A stretch of DNA of 44,311 nt from DATKRB01 sp035532415 (GTDB taxonomy: Bacteria; Actinomycetota; Acidimicrobiia; Acidimicrobiales; RAAP-2), in contig DATKRB010000063.1 of NCBI GenBank assembly GCA_035532415.1, forward strand, positions 1 through 44,311, written 5' to 3'. The first letter of the stretch is position 1; every line of letters begins with the position of its first letter. This document shows positions 1 to 8,952 of the stretch, in pieces. The translations under genes were made by a program, and so were the position numbers. Under the pieces are notes generated by a model that saw only the letters and a list, made by a program, of their open reading frames with translations, did not search any database and was not told the origin of the DNA.

Positions 1-1095
1 GATGCCGCCGCGAGCAAGTACGGCCAGCCCCAGGAGCCGCTGCCGCCGAGCGACAGCGCGCTGCAGGCCCTCGCCGCGCTGAAGGGTTGCGTCTACTACG
101 GGCCGACCACCATCCATCTGGTCGCCAACGACCAGATGACGGTGTGGAGCCAGGACACCCCGACCTCGGCCAAGTGCCTGCCCTCGCAGGGCGCCACCGT
201 CAACGTGCCGAACGGCGCCAACGGCAACGGCGTGGTGTACGTGGCCTCGGTGCCCGCCGGGACCTGCGCGGCCGGCCCCGGGCAGGCCGACGCCGGGGCC
301 AACCCGTTCGACAATTACCAGACCTCTACCAAGAGCAACGGGCCCAGCGCCCAGTGGGGGTACAAGGGGAACTACTACGACTACGCCGGACCCTCGCCGA
401 CGAACGGTCCGGACTGCGAGGGGGACGCCTTCGTGGCCGACGCCCCCACCGCGGGGGCCGGGGTGACGGGACAGCTGACGATCGCCGCCGAAAACGACGT
501 CGTGGTCACCGGCAACATCAAGTACAACGACTGCGGCAGCAGCTTCACCAGTACCGTCAACAACCCGTGCGTGTACAACTCCTCCGGGACGAACGACGCG
601 CTCGGCCTGGTCGCCAACAACTTCGTCGAGGTCAACCACCCGGTCGTCCCCAGATGCACCACCAGCTGGAGGGGCGTGACCACCTGCTCGGGGGCCACCT
701 CGAGCTCGAGCCTCGAGCCCCAGTGCACCAGCGCCCAGCTCGCCACCCCGGCCGCCGCGCTCTGCGATCCGGGCCCGAACGTCACCATTGACGCGGCCAT
801 CCTGGCGCTGCAGCACTCGTTCCTCGTCAACAACTGGTTCGCCGGGAGTCCCGAGAACACCCTCACCGTGTACGGCGCCATCGACCAGGACTGGCGTGGC
901 GCCATCGGGACCTTCGGAGGAGGGGGAATCGTGTCGGGGTACGCCAAGGACTACGACTGGGACAGCAGGCTCCAGTATGTGACCCCGCCCTTCTACCTGA
1001 CCCCGGGGACGGCGTCGTGGGGGCTCGCCTCCTCGGCGACCATCCTCGACCCGAGCGCCCCGACGTGCTCGGGGTGCGCCGGCCCCCCGACATGA
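1..1095 (+). CDS. Secreted or pilus-associated hypothetical protein, C-terminal part
   Basis: The frame is open from the first base, so the 5' end lies outside the window; 364 residues are visible. The sequence is rich in Asn, Gly, Thr and Ser and has many cysteines, as expected of an exported, disulfide-bonded protein. A segment near the visible start (ALKGCVYYGPTTI) resembles the C-terminal regions of actinobacterial PilX-type or prepilin-operon proteins as I remember them. No signal peptide or membrane segment can be judged because the N-terminus is missing. It converges on the next leftward gene, with a hairpin between them. The reading frame is secure, the function is not. Confidence 0.6.
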   Translation, partial: DAAASKYGQPQEPLPPSDSALQALAALKGCVYYGPTTIHLVANDQMTVWSQDTPTSAKCLPSQGATVNVPNGANGNGVVYVASVPAGTCAAGPGQADAGANPFDNYQTSTKSNGPSAQWGYKGNYYDYAGPSPTNGPDCEGDAFVADAPTAGAGVTGQLTIAAENDVVVTGNIKYNDCGSSFTSTVNNPCVYNSSGTNDALGLVANNFVEVNHPVVPRCTTSWRGVTTCSGATSSSSLEPQCTSAQLATPAAALCDPGPNVTIDAAILALQHSFLVNNWFAGSPENTLTVYGAIDQDWRGAIGTFGGGGIVSGYAKDYDWDSRLQYVTPPFYLTPGTASWGLASSATILDPSAPTCSGCAGPPT

Positions 1096-1096
1096 A

Positions 1097-1130
1097 CCAC
1101 GGGGCTCGGCCTCATGGTCGGGCCCCGTGG
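1097..1130. terminator. Hairpin between convergent genes
   Basis: A perfect 9-bp inverted repeat (CCACGGGGC at 1097-1105, GCCCCGTGG at 1122-1130) lies just after the stop at 1095 and before the opposing stop at 1138. The loop can extend the stem by about five pairs, including one G-T. There is no T-run. Its position suggests a two-way terminator. Confidence 0.45.
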
Positions 1131-1137
1131 CGATCGC

Positions 1138-1482
1138 TCAGCGCCGGCGCCACCACCGGCGGCCCTGCCTGGCCTGCCGCCTGGCGTCGTCCTCACGGGC
1201 CCTCGCCAGCTCGTCCTCGGCCACGTGGTTGACGACCTCCTCGGCGCCGGCCAGCAGCTCGGCCACGTCGGCTCCGGGCACATCGGGCTCGTCCTCGATC
1301 GCCGGCTCGACCAGGCTGCCGTGGACCCACCCGGCATCGGCCAGGCGACGCTCGTAGGAGGCGCAGTCCGCCGGGCAGCGCCACGGTGCCTCCGGCGCGA
1401 GGTCGAGGATGCAGAACCGGGCCACCTCGCCGGACGCGTAGGTCCTGCTCTGGAAGTGCTTGCACTCCTCACGCATGGGCAT
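1138..1482 (-). CDS. Small conserved hypothetical protein with four cysteines
   Basis: This 114-aa protein begins with MPMREECKHF and has four cysteines in its first 40 residues (C7, C24, C36, C40), the last two as CPADC. The spacing could bind a metal, but no family with known function is recognised. The C-terminal half is acidic and then strongly basic, ending in RRWWRRR. The ATG at 1482 follows a G-rich stretch with a possible ribosome-binding site; a second in-frame ATG lies at 1476. A longer frame runs upstream into the acyl-CoA synthetase but is a shadow there. It is the last leftward gene before the convergent hairpin. Confidence 0.6.
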   Translation of the reverse strand: MPMREECKHFQSRTYASGEVARFCILDLAPEAPWRCPADCASYERRLADAGWVHGSLVEPAIEDEPDVPGADVAELLAGAEEVVNHVAEDELARAREDDARRQARQGRRWWRRR

Positions 1483-1607
1483 CCCCCTATCGTGCCACTC
1501 GCCGAACCGGACGACTCGATCGCCGCCCGGCCGGCCGTGACCTCCCGGCGTACCTGGACCGGTGCCCGTGCAACCCCGGCGGGCTCCGCCGGGACCGGCG
1601 GCAACCC

Positions 1608-3152
1608 TCAGGCTTGCGCGAGCAGGCGAACGGCCCGCTGCCGCAGATCGGCCTTGCGGATCTTCACGCCGTTCGGGCCGTCGACGGTCGGGAAGGCCCG
1701 AAGCACGGCGACCCGTCGGGGAACCTTGTAATTGGCGAGAGCGGCCCGGCAGTGGTCGATCAACTGGCTTTCGGTCGGCACCGCTCCGGCAGCCACCACG
1801 AACGCGACCGCCACGTCGCCTCCGGTGGGGCCGGGCACCCCGACGACCTGGGCGGCGACCACACCGGCGTGCGCCAGGAGGCGCTGCTCTATCTCCGCCG
1901 GATCGGTGAGGAACCCGGCGAGGCGGAGCGAGTCGCCGAGCCGGGACAGGTAGACGAAGGTCCGACCATCCGCCTCGGTGAAGCCGAGGTCGCCCGACCG
2001 GAACCAACCGTCGTCCGTGAAGGCCCTCCGCGTGGCTTCCTCGTCGCCCAGGTAGGTCCCGAGGACGCTCGGCCCGGCGAACTGCAGCTCGCCGGGCAGG
2101 CCAGGACCCAGGACGCGCCCGCCCGACGTGTCGACCGCCCGGACCGACATCGCCGGGTCGACGAGAGTCCCCCCGTTCCGGGCCCGCAGGTCGACGGGCG
2201 AGCCGGGCGACCACCGGGCCAACAGGGCGAAGGTCTCGGAGGACCCGTACACCCCGGTCAGGCGGACTCCGGCGGCCTCGGCGGCCGCGACGGCGCGCTC
2301 ACCCTGGCTGGTGAACTCCGCCTCCACACCCTGACGCCAGCTGCCGAGGTCGGCCCCGGTGCCGAGAACCGCGAGGAGCATGTCGTCGGACCCGTTGAAG
2401 TGGCTCACCCGGTGACGTTCGACGAGCATCGCCGCCTCGCCGGCGTCGAACCGCGCCGGGATCACCGTGCATCCGCCGCCGGCCAGCGTCGACAGCAGGG
2501 TCACCAGTCCGAAGGTGCCGCACAGGGGCAGCTCGAGAAGGCTGGCGTCGCCCGGCCCGATCGCCATCGCCCGGGCGGCCGCCCGGGCGTGGCGCACCAC
2601 CGAGGCGTGGTCGTGGGCCGCCAGCTTGGGCCGGCCGGTGGTGCCCGAGGTCGTGAAGGCGACGAGCAGATCGGCGGGCACTGCCAGGTCGCCGGGGGGA
2701 GCGTCGGGGGAGCGTTCGCCGCCTCTCCGTAACCGGTCGAGCTCGTCGGGCCAGACCACCCGGGGTCGCTGCTCCATCCCCGCCAGGGCTCCGGACACCA
2801 CGCCCCGGAAGTCGATCCCGAGGAACTCGGCGGCGCTGACGAGCAATCCGGCCCCCGACGCGTCGAGGGCATGGCGCAGGTCGTCGGAACGCAGACGCGT
2901 GTTGAGCCCGACGACGACGGCGCCGAGCCGTCCGGCGGCGAGGAACACCTCTACGGCGCCGATCCCGTTCGGGAGCAGCACCCCGATCCGCTCGCCCCTC
3001 CGGACCCCGATCGCCTGCAGCCCGCCAGCGAGCGCCCCGGCCCGGCGGGTCAGCGCAGCGAAGGAGACCGGCTCCCGGCCGGGCTCGACGAGCGCGGGCG
3101 CGTCGCCGCCGGCGCGGGCCAGATCGTCGAGCCACCGGGTGATGGTCGTCAC
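1608..3152 (-). CDS. AMP-dependent acyl-CoA synthetase/ligase (FadD-like)
   Basis: This 514-aa member of the ANL adenylating superfamily would activate a carboxylic acid with ATP and transfer it to CoA. The phosphate-binding motif TSGTTGRPK is at residues 168-176, the A5 motif YGSSE at 302-306, and the A7 motif GDLG at 387-390. The hinge near 403-420 and the C-terminal catalytic Lys (NGVKIRK, near 497) are present. The hinge reads SRLGDSLRLAG where many family members have a version of R-x-K-D-x-I-x-x-x-G, so it is somewhat divergent. Length fits the family. The start is GTG at 3152. It is divergent from the protease gene at 3401. The acyl substrate cannot be inferred. Confidence 0.85.
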   Translation of the reverse strand: MTTITRWLDDLARAGGDAPALVEPGREPVSFAALTRRAGALAGGLQAIGVRRGERIGVLLPNGIGAVEVFLAAGRLGAVVVGLNTRLRSDDLRHALDASGAGLLVSAAEFLGIDFRGVVSGALAGMEQRPRVVWPDELDRLRRGGERSPDAPPGDLAVPADLLVAFTTSGTTGRPKLAAHDHASVVRHARAAARAMAIGPGDASLLELPLCGTFGLVTLLSTLAGGGCTVIPARFDAGEAAMLVERHRVSHFNGSDDMLLAVLGTGADLGSWRQGVEAEFTSQGERAVAAAEAAGVRLTGVYGSSETFALLARWSPGSPVDLRARNGGTLVDPAMSVRAVDTSGGRVLGPGLPGELQFAGPSVLGTYLGDEEATRRAFTDDGWFRSGDLGFTEADGRTFVYLSRLGDSLRLAGFLTDPAEIEQRLLAHAGVVAAQVVGVPGPTGGDVAVAFVVAAGAVPTESQLIDHCRAALANYKVPRRVAVLRAFPTVDGPNGVKIRKADLRQRAVRLLAQA

Positions 3153-3400
3153 GGCCCTGGCACCGGCTCGTGGTCGGGATCATCGATCTCGGTCCGCACG
3201 CAGGATCCGAAGGGCATGCGGGCGCCACGCTACCGTCGGGGCGGACCACCGCAGGGTCCGCGGGACCGTGCCGTGGCCGGTCGAGCAAGGCCGGCCGGGT
3301 GACGCCCGGGGATGGCCGGCCCGGCGAGGGCCGGGCCGTGGAAGGCTGAGCCGGTGACCGACCCGATTCCCGATGCCGCCCGTCCTCCCGGAGCCGGCCG

Positions 3401-5695
3401 ATGACGACCGAGGCACCCCCGACAACGCCCGCCCCTCCCTCCCCCGAGCGCCGGCCCCACGTGCTCCGGGCCCACGGCGACGAACGCATCGACGAGTGGT
3501 ACTGGCTGGCGGACCGTGCGGATCCCGCCGTGATCGCCCACCTGCGGGCCGAGAACGACCATACCGACGCAGCGCTGGCCCACCTCGCCGGCCTCCGGGC
3601 CGACCTGTACCAGGAGATGGTGGCTCGAATCGACGAGACCGACCTGTCGGTCCCGGTGCGCAGGGGACCGTGGTGGTACTACGAGCGGACCGAGGAGGGC
3701 AAGAGCTACCCGGTCCATTGCCGCCGCCCGGCAGGACCCGACGGCGAGGCTCCTCCGACCGGAGAGCCGCCGGCCGGCGTGGAGCAGGTCCTCCTCGACG
3801 AGAACGCTCTGGCAGAAGGGCGCGAGTACCTGCAGGTGGCCAACCTGGCCGTCAGCCCGGACCACCGATGGCTGGCCTACGCGGTGGACTCCACCGGTGC
3901 CGAACGGTTCGAGCTCAGGTTCAGGCGCGTCGCGTCGGCCCCGTCGGTCGCCGGTGACGGCGCGCGGGACGGCGCGCGGGAAGGCGCGCGCACCGTTGAC
4001 GCTGCCGAGTCCGTACCCGACACGTACTACGGGTTGGCGTGGGCCAACGACAACGCCACCGTCTTCTACACCCGGGTGGACGACGCCATGCGGCCCCACC
4101 AGCTCTGGCGTCACCACCTCGGCGACGACCCGTCCGAGGACGTCTTGGTGATGGAGGAGCCCGACGAGCGCTTCGTGCTCCAACCCGGGCGGACCAAGAA
4201 CGGCTGCATGATCGTGATCGCCCTGCACAGCACCACCACCAGCGAGGTGTGGATCATCCCGGCCGACACGCCGGAGGCCTCCCCCCGGGTGGTCGAGCCC
4301 CGGCGGGAGGGGGTGGAATACCACATCGACCATCTCCGGACGTCGCCCGACGGGCCCGGACGGCTCCTCGTCGTGACCAATGACGGGGCGGAGGATTTCC
4401 GTCTCATGGCGGTGGGCGACGGTGACCCGGGGCGTCGGCACTGGCGCGAGGTCCTCCCCCACCGGCCCGGCACGAGACTGCAGGATGTCGACGTCTTCGA
4501 CCGTTGGCTCGTCGTGGACGAGCGGCTCGACGGCGAAGCCCGGCTGCGGGTCGTCCCGCTCCGTTCCGACGTCCAACAGGGAGCCGATCCGCTGGGCGGG
4601 GACCTGCTCGGCCGGAGCTGGCTGGTGGAGGCGAGCGAGCACCCGTCCACCACCTGGGCGGGAGCCAACCCTGAGCCGGCGTCGGAGATGCTCAGGTTGG
4701 AACAGACCTCGCTGGTCTCCCCGAGGGCGGTCTCGGACCTCACCTTCGCGACCGGCGAGGCGAGCCTCCGGAAGCGCCAGCGGGTGCTCGGCGGCTACGA
4801 GCCGTCGTGCTATCGGACGTTCCGGCTCTGGGCCACCGCAGAGGACGGCACCCGGGTGCCGATGTCGGTCGTCCACCGTGCCGATCTACTGGCCGATCAG
4901 GGTGCCCCTCCGGGCACGCCTCCTGCGGAGCCCGCCCCCTGCCTGCTGTACGGGTACGGCGCCTACGAGCACTCGATCGACCCGGTGTTCTCCTCGCTGC
5001 GGCTCTCCTTGCTCGACCGGGGCTTCGTGTTCGCCGTGGCTCACGTGCGGGGAGGGGGCGAGCTCGGCCGCCGGTGGTACGAGGGGGGGAAGCTGCTCGC
5101 CAAGCCGCACACCTTCACCGACTTCGTCGCCTGCGCCCGCCACCTCGTCGACGCCGGGTTCACCGTGCCCGGACAGATGGCCGCCCGGGGGGGCTCGGCC
5201 GGGGGCCTCCTGATCGGGGCGGTTGCGAACCTCGCTCCCGACCTCTTCGCCGCGTTGGTGGCCGAGGTCCCCTTCGTCGACTGCCTGACCACGATGCTCG
5301 ACGCCTCGCTCCCCCTGACGGTCGGCGAATGGGACGAGTGGGGCAACCCGGTGACCGACCCTGCGGCCTACGCCGTCATGCGCTCGTACTCGCCCTACGA
5401 CAACGTGCGGTCGCGAACGGTGGACGGATCACCGTTGCGGTACCCCGACATCCTGGCCACCGCCGGCCTCAACGACAACCGGGTGGGCTACTGGGAGCCG
5501 GCGAAGTGGGTCACCAAGCTGCGAGCTGCCAACCCGGCCAACCGCGTGCTCCTGAGGACCGAGCTCGGCGCCGGCCATGGCGGGCCCTCGGGTCGCTACG
5601 ACGCGTGGCGGGACGAGGCGCTCGTGTACTCGTTCCTCCTCGATGCGCTGGGCGTGGTCACCGGGGAACCCGACGGATCGTCCCCGGCACCGTGA
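3401..5695 (+). CDS. ptrB: Prolyl oligopeptidase family serine peptidase (S9A, oligopeptidase B-like)
   Basis: This 764-aa protein has the two-domain layout of family S9A: an N-terminal beta-propeller (about residues 1-480) and a C-terminal alpha/beta-hydrolase domain. The triad is readable as Ser599 in GGSAGG, Asp692 in LNDNRVGYWEP and His726 in GAGHGG. The YGYGAYE and HVRGGGELGRRWY blocks are typical of oligopeptidase B, which cleaves short peptides after basic residues in the cytoplasm. No signal peptide is seen. The ATG at 3401 is preceded by CCGGAG with 7-nt spacing. It converges with the RodZ-like gene, leaving only 14 nt. Oligopeptidase B is the best guess within S9A. Confidence 0.88.
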   Translation: MTTEAPPTTPAPPSPERRPHVLRAHGDERIDEWYWLADRADPAVIAHLRAENDHTDAALAHLAGLRADLYQEMVARIDETDLSVPVRRGPWWYYERTEEGKSYPVHCRRPAGPDGEAPPTGEPPAGVEQVLLDENALAEGREYLQVANLAVSPDHRWLAYAVDSTGAERFELRFRRVASAPSVAGDGARDGAREGARTVDAAESVPDTYYGLAWANDNATVFYTRVDDAMRPHQLWRHHLGDDPSEDVLVMEEPDERFVLQPGRTKNGCMIVIALHSTTTSEVWIIPADTPEASPRVVEPRREGVEYHIDHLRTSPDGPGRLLVVTNDGAEDFRLMAVGDGDPGRRHWREVLPHRPGTRLQDVDVFDRWLVVDERLDGEARLRVVPLRSDVQQGADPLGGDLLGRSWLVEASEHPSTTWAGANPEPASEMLRLEQTSLVSPRAVSDLTFATGEASLRKRQRVLGGYEPSCYRTFRLWATAEDGTRVPMSVVHRADLLADQGAPPGTPPAEPAPCLLYGYGAYEHSIDPVFSSLRLSLLDRGFVFAVAHVRGGGELGRRWYEGGKLLAKPHTFTDFVACARHLVDAGFTVPGQMAARGGSAGGLLIGAVANLAPDLFAALVAEVPFVDCLTTMLDASLPLTVGEWDEWGNPVTDPAAYAVMRSYSPYDNVRSRTVDGSPLRYPDILATAGLNDNRVGYWEPAKWVTKLRAANPANRVLLRTELGAGHGGPSGRYDAWRDEALVYSFLLDALGVVTGEPDGSSPAP
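3956..3991 (+). repeat. Three 12-bp in-frame tandem repeats in the protease gene
   Basis: Three near-identical units of GACGGCGCGCGG encode DGAR, DGAR, EGAR in the propeller region. The repeat keeps frame and looks like a recent replication-slippage expansion. Confidence 0.7.
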
Positions 5696-5709
5696 CCACC
5701 GGCAGCCGC

Positions 5710-6753
5710 CTACGTGGTGGGCGTGGTCGTCGGTCCCGAGGGGGAAGGAGCCGCTGAAGGAGCGAAGGTCAGGGTGAGCGGTGCCCGTGCTCCGCTCGGA
5801 AGGACCACCGGCACGCCGTTGAGCGTGACCGCTGCCTGGCTCGGCGCGCCCAGCAGGATCGTGACCTCCCCCTGGGCGGACAGCGACTGCTGCTGACCGG
5901 GGGTCAGCGTCTGAGCGAGCGGGGTGGTCCCGGTGGCCACCTCCTTCACCTGCACCCAGCAGTTGCCCGACGTGGCCGACACGCCGAGCGTGTACGACGC
6001 GCCGGGTGGGGTGTAGGTAGCGGAGCTCGCGGAGGAGGCGACGGCGACGTACTGCGTGGGGGTGGTGGGACTGGCCGTTCGCCGGGCGGCCCCGCTCTTG
6101 CGGCCCGACCGGGCGGGCCGGCGGGCGGGGCGGGTAGAGGTGGCCGTCCCTCCCCCCTGCCGGGCGGTCGACGCCGACGTGGCGGATGCACCGGTCCCCG
6201 TGGTCCCTGAGCCGTGCTTGGTCCGCCCGCCGATCACCAGGAGCACGGCGATCAGCGCGATCACCACCAGTGCCGCCACGATCGGGCCGCCGAGGTGGCG
6301 CGGTCGATGGTTCATCACCGAGATGGCCCGCTCCTGCCGGTGGTTCCCGGCGCCTCCCCGGCGGGCGCCGGGAACCGTACCGGTCGCAACGTCGTCGAAC
6401 ACGAGCCCCCCCGGCGGGGTGTCGGCTCCGGCCTGCACGGGCAGCGGGCTCCCGGCTGCGCCGGCGTGTCGGAGCCCCCCCTTCCCGGCGGGCCCGACTC
6501 CGGCAGCTCCCGGTCCCCGGATCCCGACGATCCCGGGGCCGGCCGCTCCGGGCGGAAGGCTCTCGCCGGGATCGATCACCCGCACCGACGGCGAGTTCGA
6601 CCTGCTCCGGATGGTCTGCAGCGTGCTGAGGGTGTGCTGGTACCCCTCCACCGAGTGGGTCTCGTCGGCGCCCCGGCGCCGTGAGATCCACACGCCTGCC
6701 GCCACGAGGACGGCCAACAGCACGATGAGGACAGCGATCACCATCCGCACCAT
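5710..6753 (-). CDS. Membrane protein with RodZ-like C-terminal domain (DUF4115)
   Basis: This 347-aa protein has a hydrophobic segment at residues 4-21, a Gly/Pro-rich low-complexity stretch, a second membrane segment near 157-174, a basic Ser/Thr/Arg-rich linker, and a folded beta-rich C-terminal domain (about 245-330). The C-terminal domain, including NCWVQV and GEVTILLGAPSQAAVTLNG, resembles DUF4115, the extracytoplasmic domain of the cell-shape protein RodZ. The cytoplasmic HTH of RodZ is absent. The two membrane segments could mean that an unrelated N-terminal protein was fused, or that the true start is the internal ATG at MNHRPRHLGG, residue 148. The start used (6753) has no convincing ribosome-binding site. 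Confidence 0.6.
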   Translation of the reverse strand: MVRMVIAVLIVLLAVLVAAGVWISRRRGADETHSVEGYQHTLSTLQTIRSRSNSPSVRVIDPGESLPPGAAGPGIVGIRGPGAAGVGPAGKGGLRHAGAAGSPLPVQAGADTPPGGLVFDDVATGTVPGARRGGAGNHRQERAISVMNHRPRHLGGPIVAALVVIALIAVLLVIGGRTKHGSGTTGTGASATSASTARQGGGTATSTRPARRPARSGRKSGAARRTASPTTPTQYVAVASSASSATYTPPGASYTLGVSATSGNCWVQVKEVATGTTPLAQTLTPGQQQSLSAQGEVTILLGAPSQAAVTLNGVPVVLPSGARAPLTLTFAPSAAPSPSGPTTTPTT

Positions 6754-6866
6754 TCAACAGGCTCGCGGCCCGGAGGGCGCAGCGCCCACTTCCGAGCCCT
6801 CGTGCGGACGGTCCGCGCGTGCCCGGACGGCGCCGAGCGGCCCTGCCGGAGATCCCCCCGGCGGCG

Positions 6867-7418
6867 TCAGGTCCTGAGACCCGAACGCGGACGCAGGGCC
6901 GCCGGGATCCGGCTCCGGACGGGGTTGGCCCGGTCGCGCTCGGAAAGCACGGGATCCTGAACACCCCAGTCCGCCCCCACCTCCGGGTCGTCCCACGCGA
7001 GGCCCAGCTCGTCGGCGGGGTTGTAGTAGCCGTCCACCTGGTACCAGAGCAGGACGTCGGTCAGCGCGGCGAAGCCGTGGGCCACCCCGGGTGGGATGAA
7101 CAGTCCCCTGTCCTCGTCACCCGGCAGGTCGATGACCGACGTCACCCCGTCGGTAGCAGAGCCCTCCCGAAGGTCGTGCAGCACCACCCGTGCCGTCCCC
7201 CGAAGGACGTACCAGTAATCGGCCTGGTGAAGATGGTAATGAAGGCCGACGACCGCTCCGGCCTGCCGCTCGGACCGGTTGGACTGGATCATCTCGCGCC
7301 CGAGCGGCAGCCACTGCCGGCGGTAGGTCTCGACGAACCGTCCCCGGTCGTCGCCATGGACGTCGGGCTCGATGACGACCACGTCGTCGATCTCGTCGGA
7401 TGGCTGGATCCTCGGCAC
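6867..7418 (-). CDS. dTDP-4-dehydrorhamnose 3,5-epimerase family protein (RmlC-like cupin)
   Basis: This 183-aa cupin contains the family landmarks GLHYH (usually GLHYQ, holding the catalytic His), LRGTARVVLHDLREGS, and IPPGVAHGF. RmlC-type enzymes epimerise C3 and C5 of dTDP-4-keto-6-deoxyglucose for rhamnose synthesis. No rmlA, rmlB or rmlD lies nearby, so it may act on a related nucleotide sugar. Its product could supply the glycan locus at 24-32 kb, but that is inference. The GTG start at 7418 is placed 8 nt after a TACCCT box and has no Shine-Dalgarno sequence. Confidence 0.8.
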   Translation of the reverse strand: MPRIQPSDEIDDVVVIEPDVHGDDRGRFVETYRRQWLPLGREMIQSNRSERQAGAVVGLHYHLHQADYWYVLRGTARVVLHDLREGSATDGVTSVIDLPGDEDRGLFIPPGVAHGFAALTDVLLWYQVDGYYNPADELGLAWDDPEVGADWGVQDPVLSERDRANPVRSRIPAALRPRSGLRT

Positions 7419-7426
7419 GGGTCGAC

Positions 7427-7432
7427 AGGGTA
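7427..7432 (-). promoter_or_regulatory. Probable -10 box of leaderless rmlC-like transcript
   Basis: TACCCT on the minus strand lies 8 nt before the GTG at 7418, at the spacing expected when transcription begins at or next to the start codon. Confidence 0.45.
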
Positions 7433-7458
7433 ACAGTCGTCGAACGCCCCGCCGCCCC

Positions 7459-7974
7459 TCAGTCCGCGAAGCCCCCGAAGCCCCCTCGGTAGAAGATCAG
7501 GGGGCGACCGTCACCGATGGCGATGCGCTCGACGGTGCCGGTGACCAGCTCGTGGTCTCCGGCGTCATGGATGATCCCCACCCGGCACTCGAGGTGGGCC
7601 AGCGTCCCCTCCAACACGGGCGAGCCGGTGCTGCCGGGGCGCCACGCCAACCCGGCGAACTTGTCGCCTCCCGAGACGGCGAAGCTCCGGCAGACGTCCA
7701 TCTGGTGCTCCGCCAGGATGTTGACGCAGAAGGCACCGGCCTTGGCGATCTTCGGCCAGCTGGTGGAGCTCTTGGCCGGCGCCAGCGCCACCAGGGGCGG
7801 ATCGAGCGACAGCGCGGTGAAGGCCTGGCAGGTGAACCCCACGGGGAGACCCTCCTCCATGGCCGTCACCACCGTCACCCCGGTGGCGAAGTGCCCGAGG
7901 ACCTGCCGGAACTGGGCCTCGTCGAAAGCCTCCGGCAGGCCGCCGATGCTGTCGGCGCCCCCCGTCCCGCTCAC
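7459..7974 (-). CDS. Flavin reductase family protein (FMN-binding split barrel)
   Basis: This 171-aa protein shows the flavin reductase-like fold: FRQVLGHFATGVTVVTA at the start, then GFTCQAFTALSLDPPLVAL, then FCVNILAEHQ, and a conserved C-terminal histidine region (HLECRVGIIHDAGDHELVTG). Such proteins reduce free FMN or FAD with NAD(P)H, often for a partner monooxygenase, or bind FMN themselves. The GTG start at 7974 overlaps the stop of the upstream metallo-beta-lactamase gene as GTGA, so the two are translationally coupled. No oxygenase is adjacent. Confidence 0.82.
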   Translation of the reverse strand: MSGTGGADSIGGLPEAFDEAQFRQVLGHFATGVTVVTAMEEGLPVGFTCQAFTALSLDPPLVALAPAKSSTSWPKIAKAGAFCVNILAEHQMDVCRSFAVSGGDKFAGLAWRPGSTGSPVLEGTLAHLECRVGIIHDAGDHELVTGTVERIAIGDGRPLIFYRGGFGGFAD

Positions 7975-8825
7975 CGTGGCTCGATCTCGATCGTCGCGTT
8001 CTCGCGTGCCGAGGAGACGTCGAGCAGATCTCCCGCCTCCCGAAGGCCCCGGGCATGCTGCTCGAGCTCGGCGACTCCTCGGTCGTCGTGGGACGGATCG
8101 TGGTGGAAAAGGAGCAGGCGACGCGCACCCGCCCTCGCTGCGACCCGGACGGCATAGTCCGCCGTGGAGTGGCCCCAATTCCACTTCCGTTCGAACTCCT
8201 GGTTGGTGTACTGCGCATCGTGCACGACCAGATCGGCGCCGTCGCACAGCTCGAGCACCCCGTCGTCCACCGCTTGAAGGTCGCGCGGGGCCTGGTGATC
8301 GGGCACGTACGCGACCGAACGCCCGCCGTCGGCCACCCGGAAACCGAGGGTCTTCCCGAGGTGCGGAACCTGCCGGGCCCGGATCTTCGTGGTTCCCGCG
8401 GTGAAATCCTCGTCGCCGATCTCGTGAAAGGTCACCTTCCCCCCCAGCTGCCTCAGCTCGACCGGAAAGTACGGCTGCCGGAAGAGGTCGGAGATCGCCG
8501 TCTCGAGCGACATCCCGTCCGGCCTCGGTCCGTATATGTCGAGCACCGCACCGCGCAGGAGCAGGGGGCCGAAGAAGGGGAGCCCGATGACATGGTCGAA
8601 GTGGAGGTGGCTGAGGAGCACCGTGGCGGCCAGCGGCTCGCTCCGGGCCTGCGACTGCTCGCTCAGGTCCTGGCCGAGGGCACGCAGGCCGGTACCGAGA
8701 TCGAGGATCACGGGGGGGCCACCAGTGGTGCGGACCAGCCCAGCCGAGGTGTTCCCTCCATAAACGCCGTAATGATGCCCGGCACACGGGCATGAGCCCC
8801 GTGTACCGAAGAACGTCACATCCAC
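7971..8825 (-). CDS. MBL-fold metallohydrolase (phosphodiesterase-like)
   Basis: This 284-aa protein opens with FFGTRGSCPCAG and GGNTSAGL, a pattern of MBL phosphodiesterases of the PhnP or cyclic-nucleotide type. The metal-binding motif is SHLHFDH, with further ligands likely in VPHLG, HDAQYT (Asp) and FHHDPSHDD. The fold hydrolyses phosphodiesters or similar esters using two metal ions. It is first in a two-gene unit with the flavin reductase. The GTG start at 8825 is 6 nt after a TAACCT box. The substrate is unknown. Confidence 0.82.
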   Translation of the reverse strand: MDVTFFGTRGSCPCAGHHYGVYGGNTSAGLVRTTGGPPVILDLGTGLRALGQDLSEQSQARSEPLAATVLLSHLHFDHVIGLPFFGPLLLRGAVLDIYGPRPDGMSLETAISDLFRQPYFPVELRQLGGKVTFHEIGDEDFTAGTTKIRARQVPHLGKTLGFRVADGGRSVAYVPDHQAPRDLQAVDDGVLELCDGADLVVHDAQYTNQEFERKWNWGHSTADYAVRVAARAGARRLLLFHHDPSHDDRGVAELEQHARGLREAGDLLDVSSARENATIEIEPR

Positions 8826-8831
8826 GGCCCG

Positions 8832-8837
8832 AGGTTA
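8832..8837 (-). promoter_or_regulatory. Probable -10 box of leaderless MBL/flavin reductase operon
   Basis: TAACCT on the minus strand ends 6 nt before the GTG at 8825. No Shine-Dalgarno sequence is present between them. Confidence 0.5.
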
Positions 8838-8952
8838 TCGGCGCCCAGGCCTTTCGCGCAGCCTGGGCCCCGAACCCCGTCGCGGCACGTCGACCCGGAC
8901 GCCCCTGCACGCCCCCGCATGCCTGACCCGCCCGCCCCCGCACGCCCGCGCG

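Noticed and set aside
1386..2732. Long plus-strand open frame of 448 codons
   Set aside because: It lies opposite the acyl-CoA synthetase, is rich in Arg/Gly/Pro and has no motif; it is a GC-driven shadow frame.
6056..6877. Plus-strand frame of 273 codons opposite the RodZ-like gene
   Set aside because: Low-complexity composition and no domain; the minus-strand frame has membrane segments and a DUF4115-like domain.
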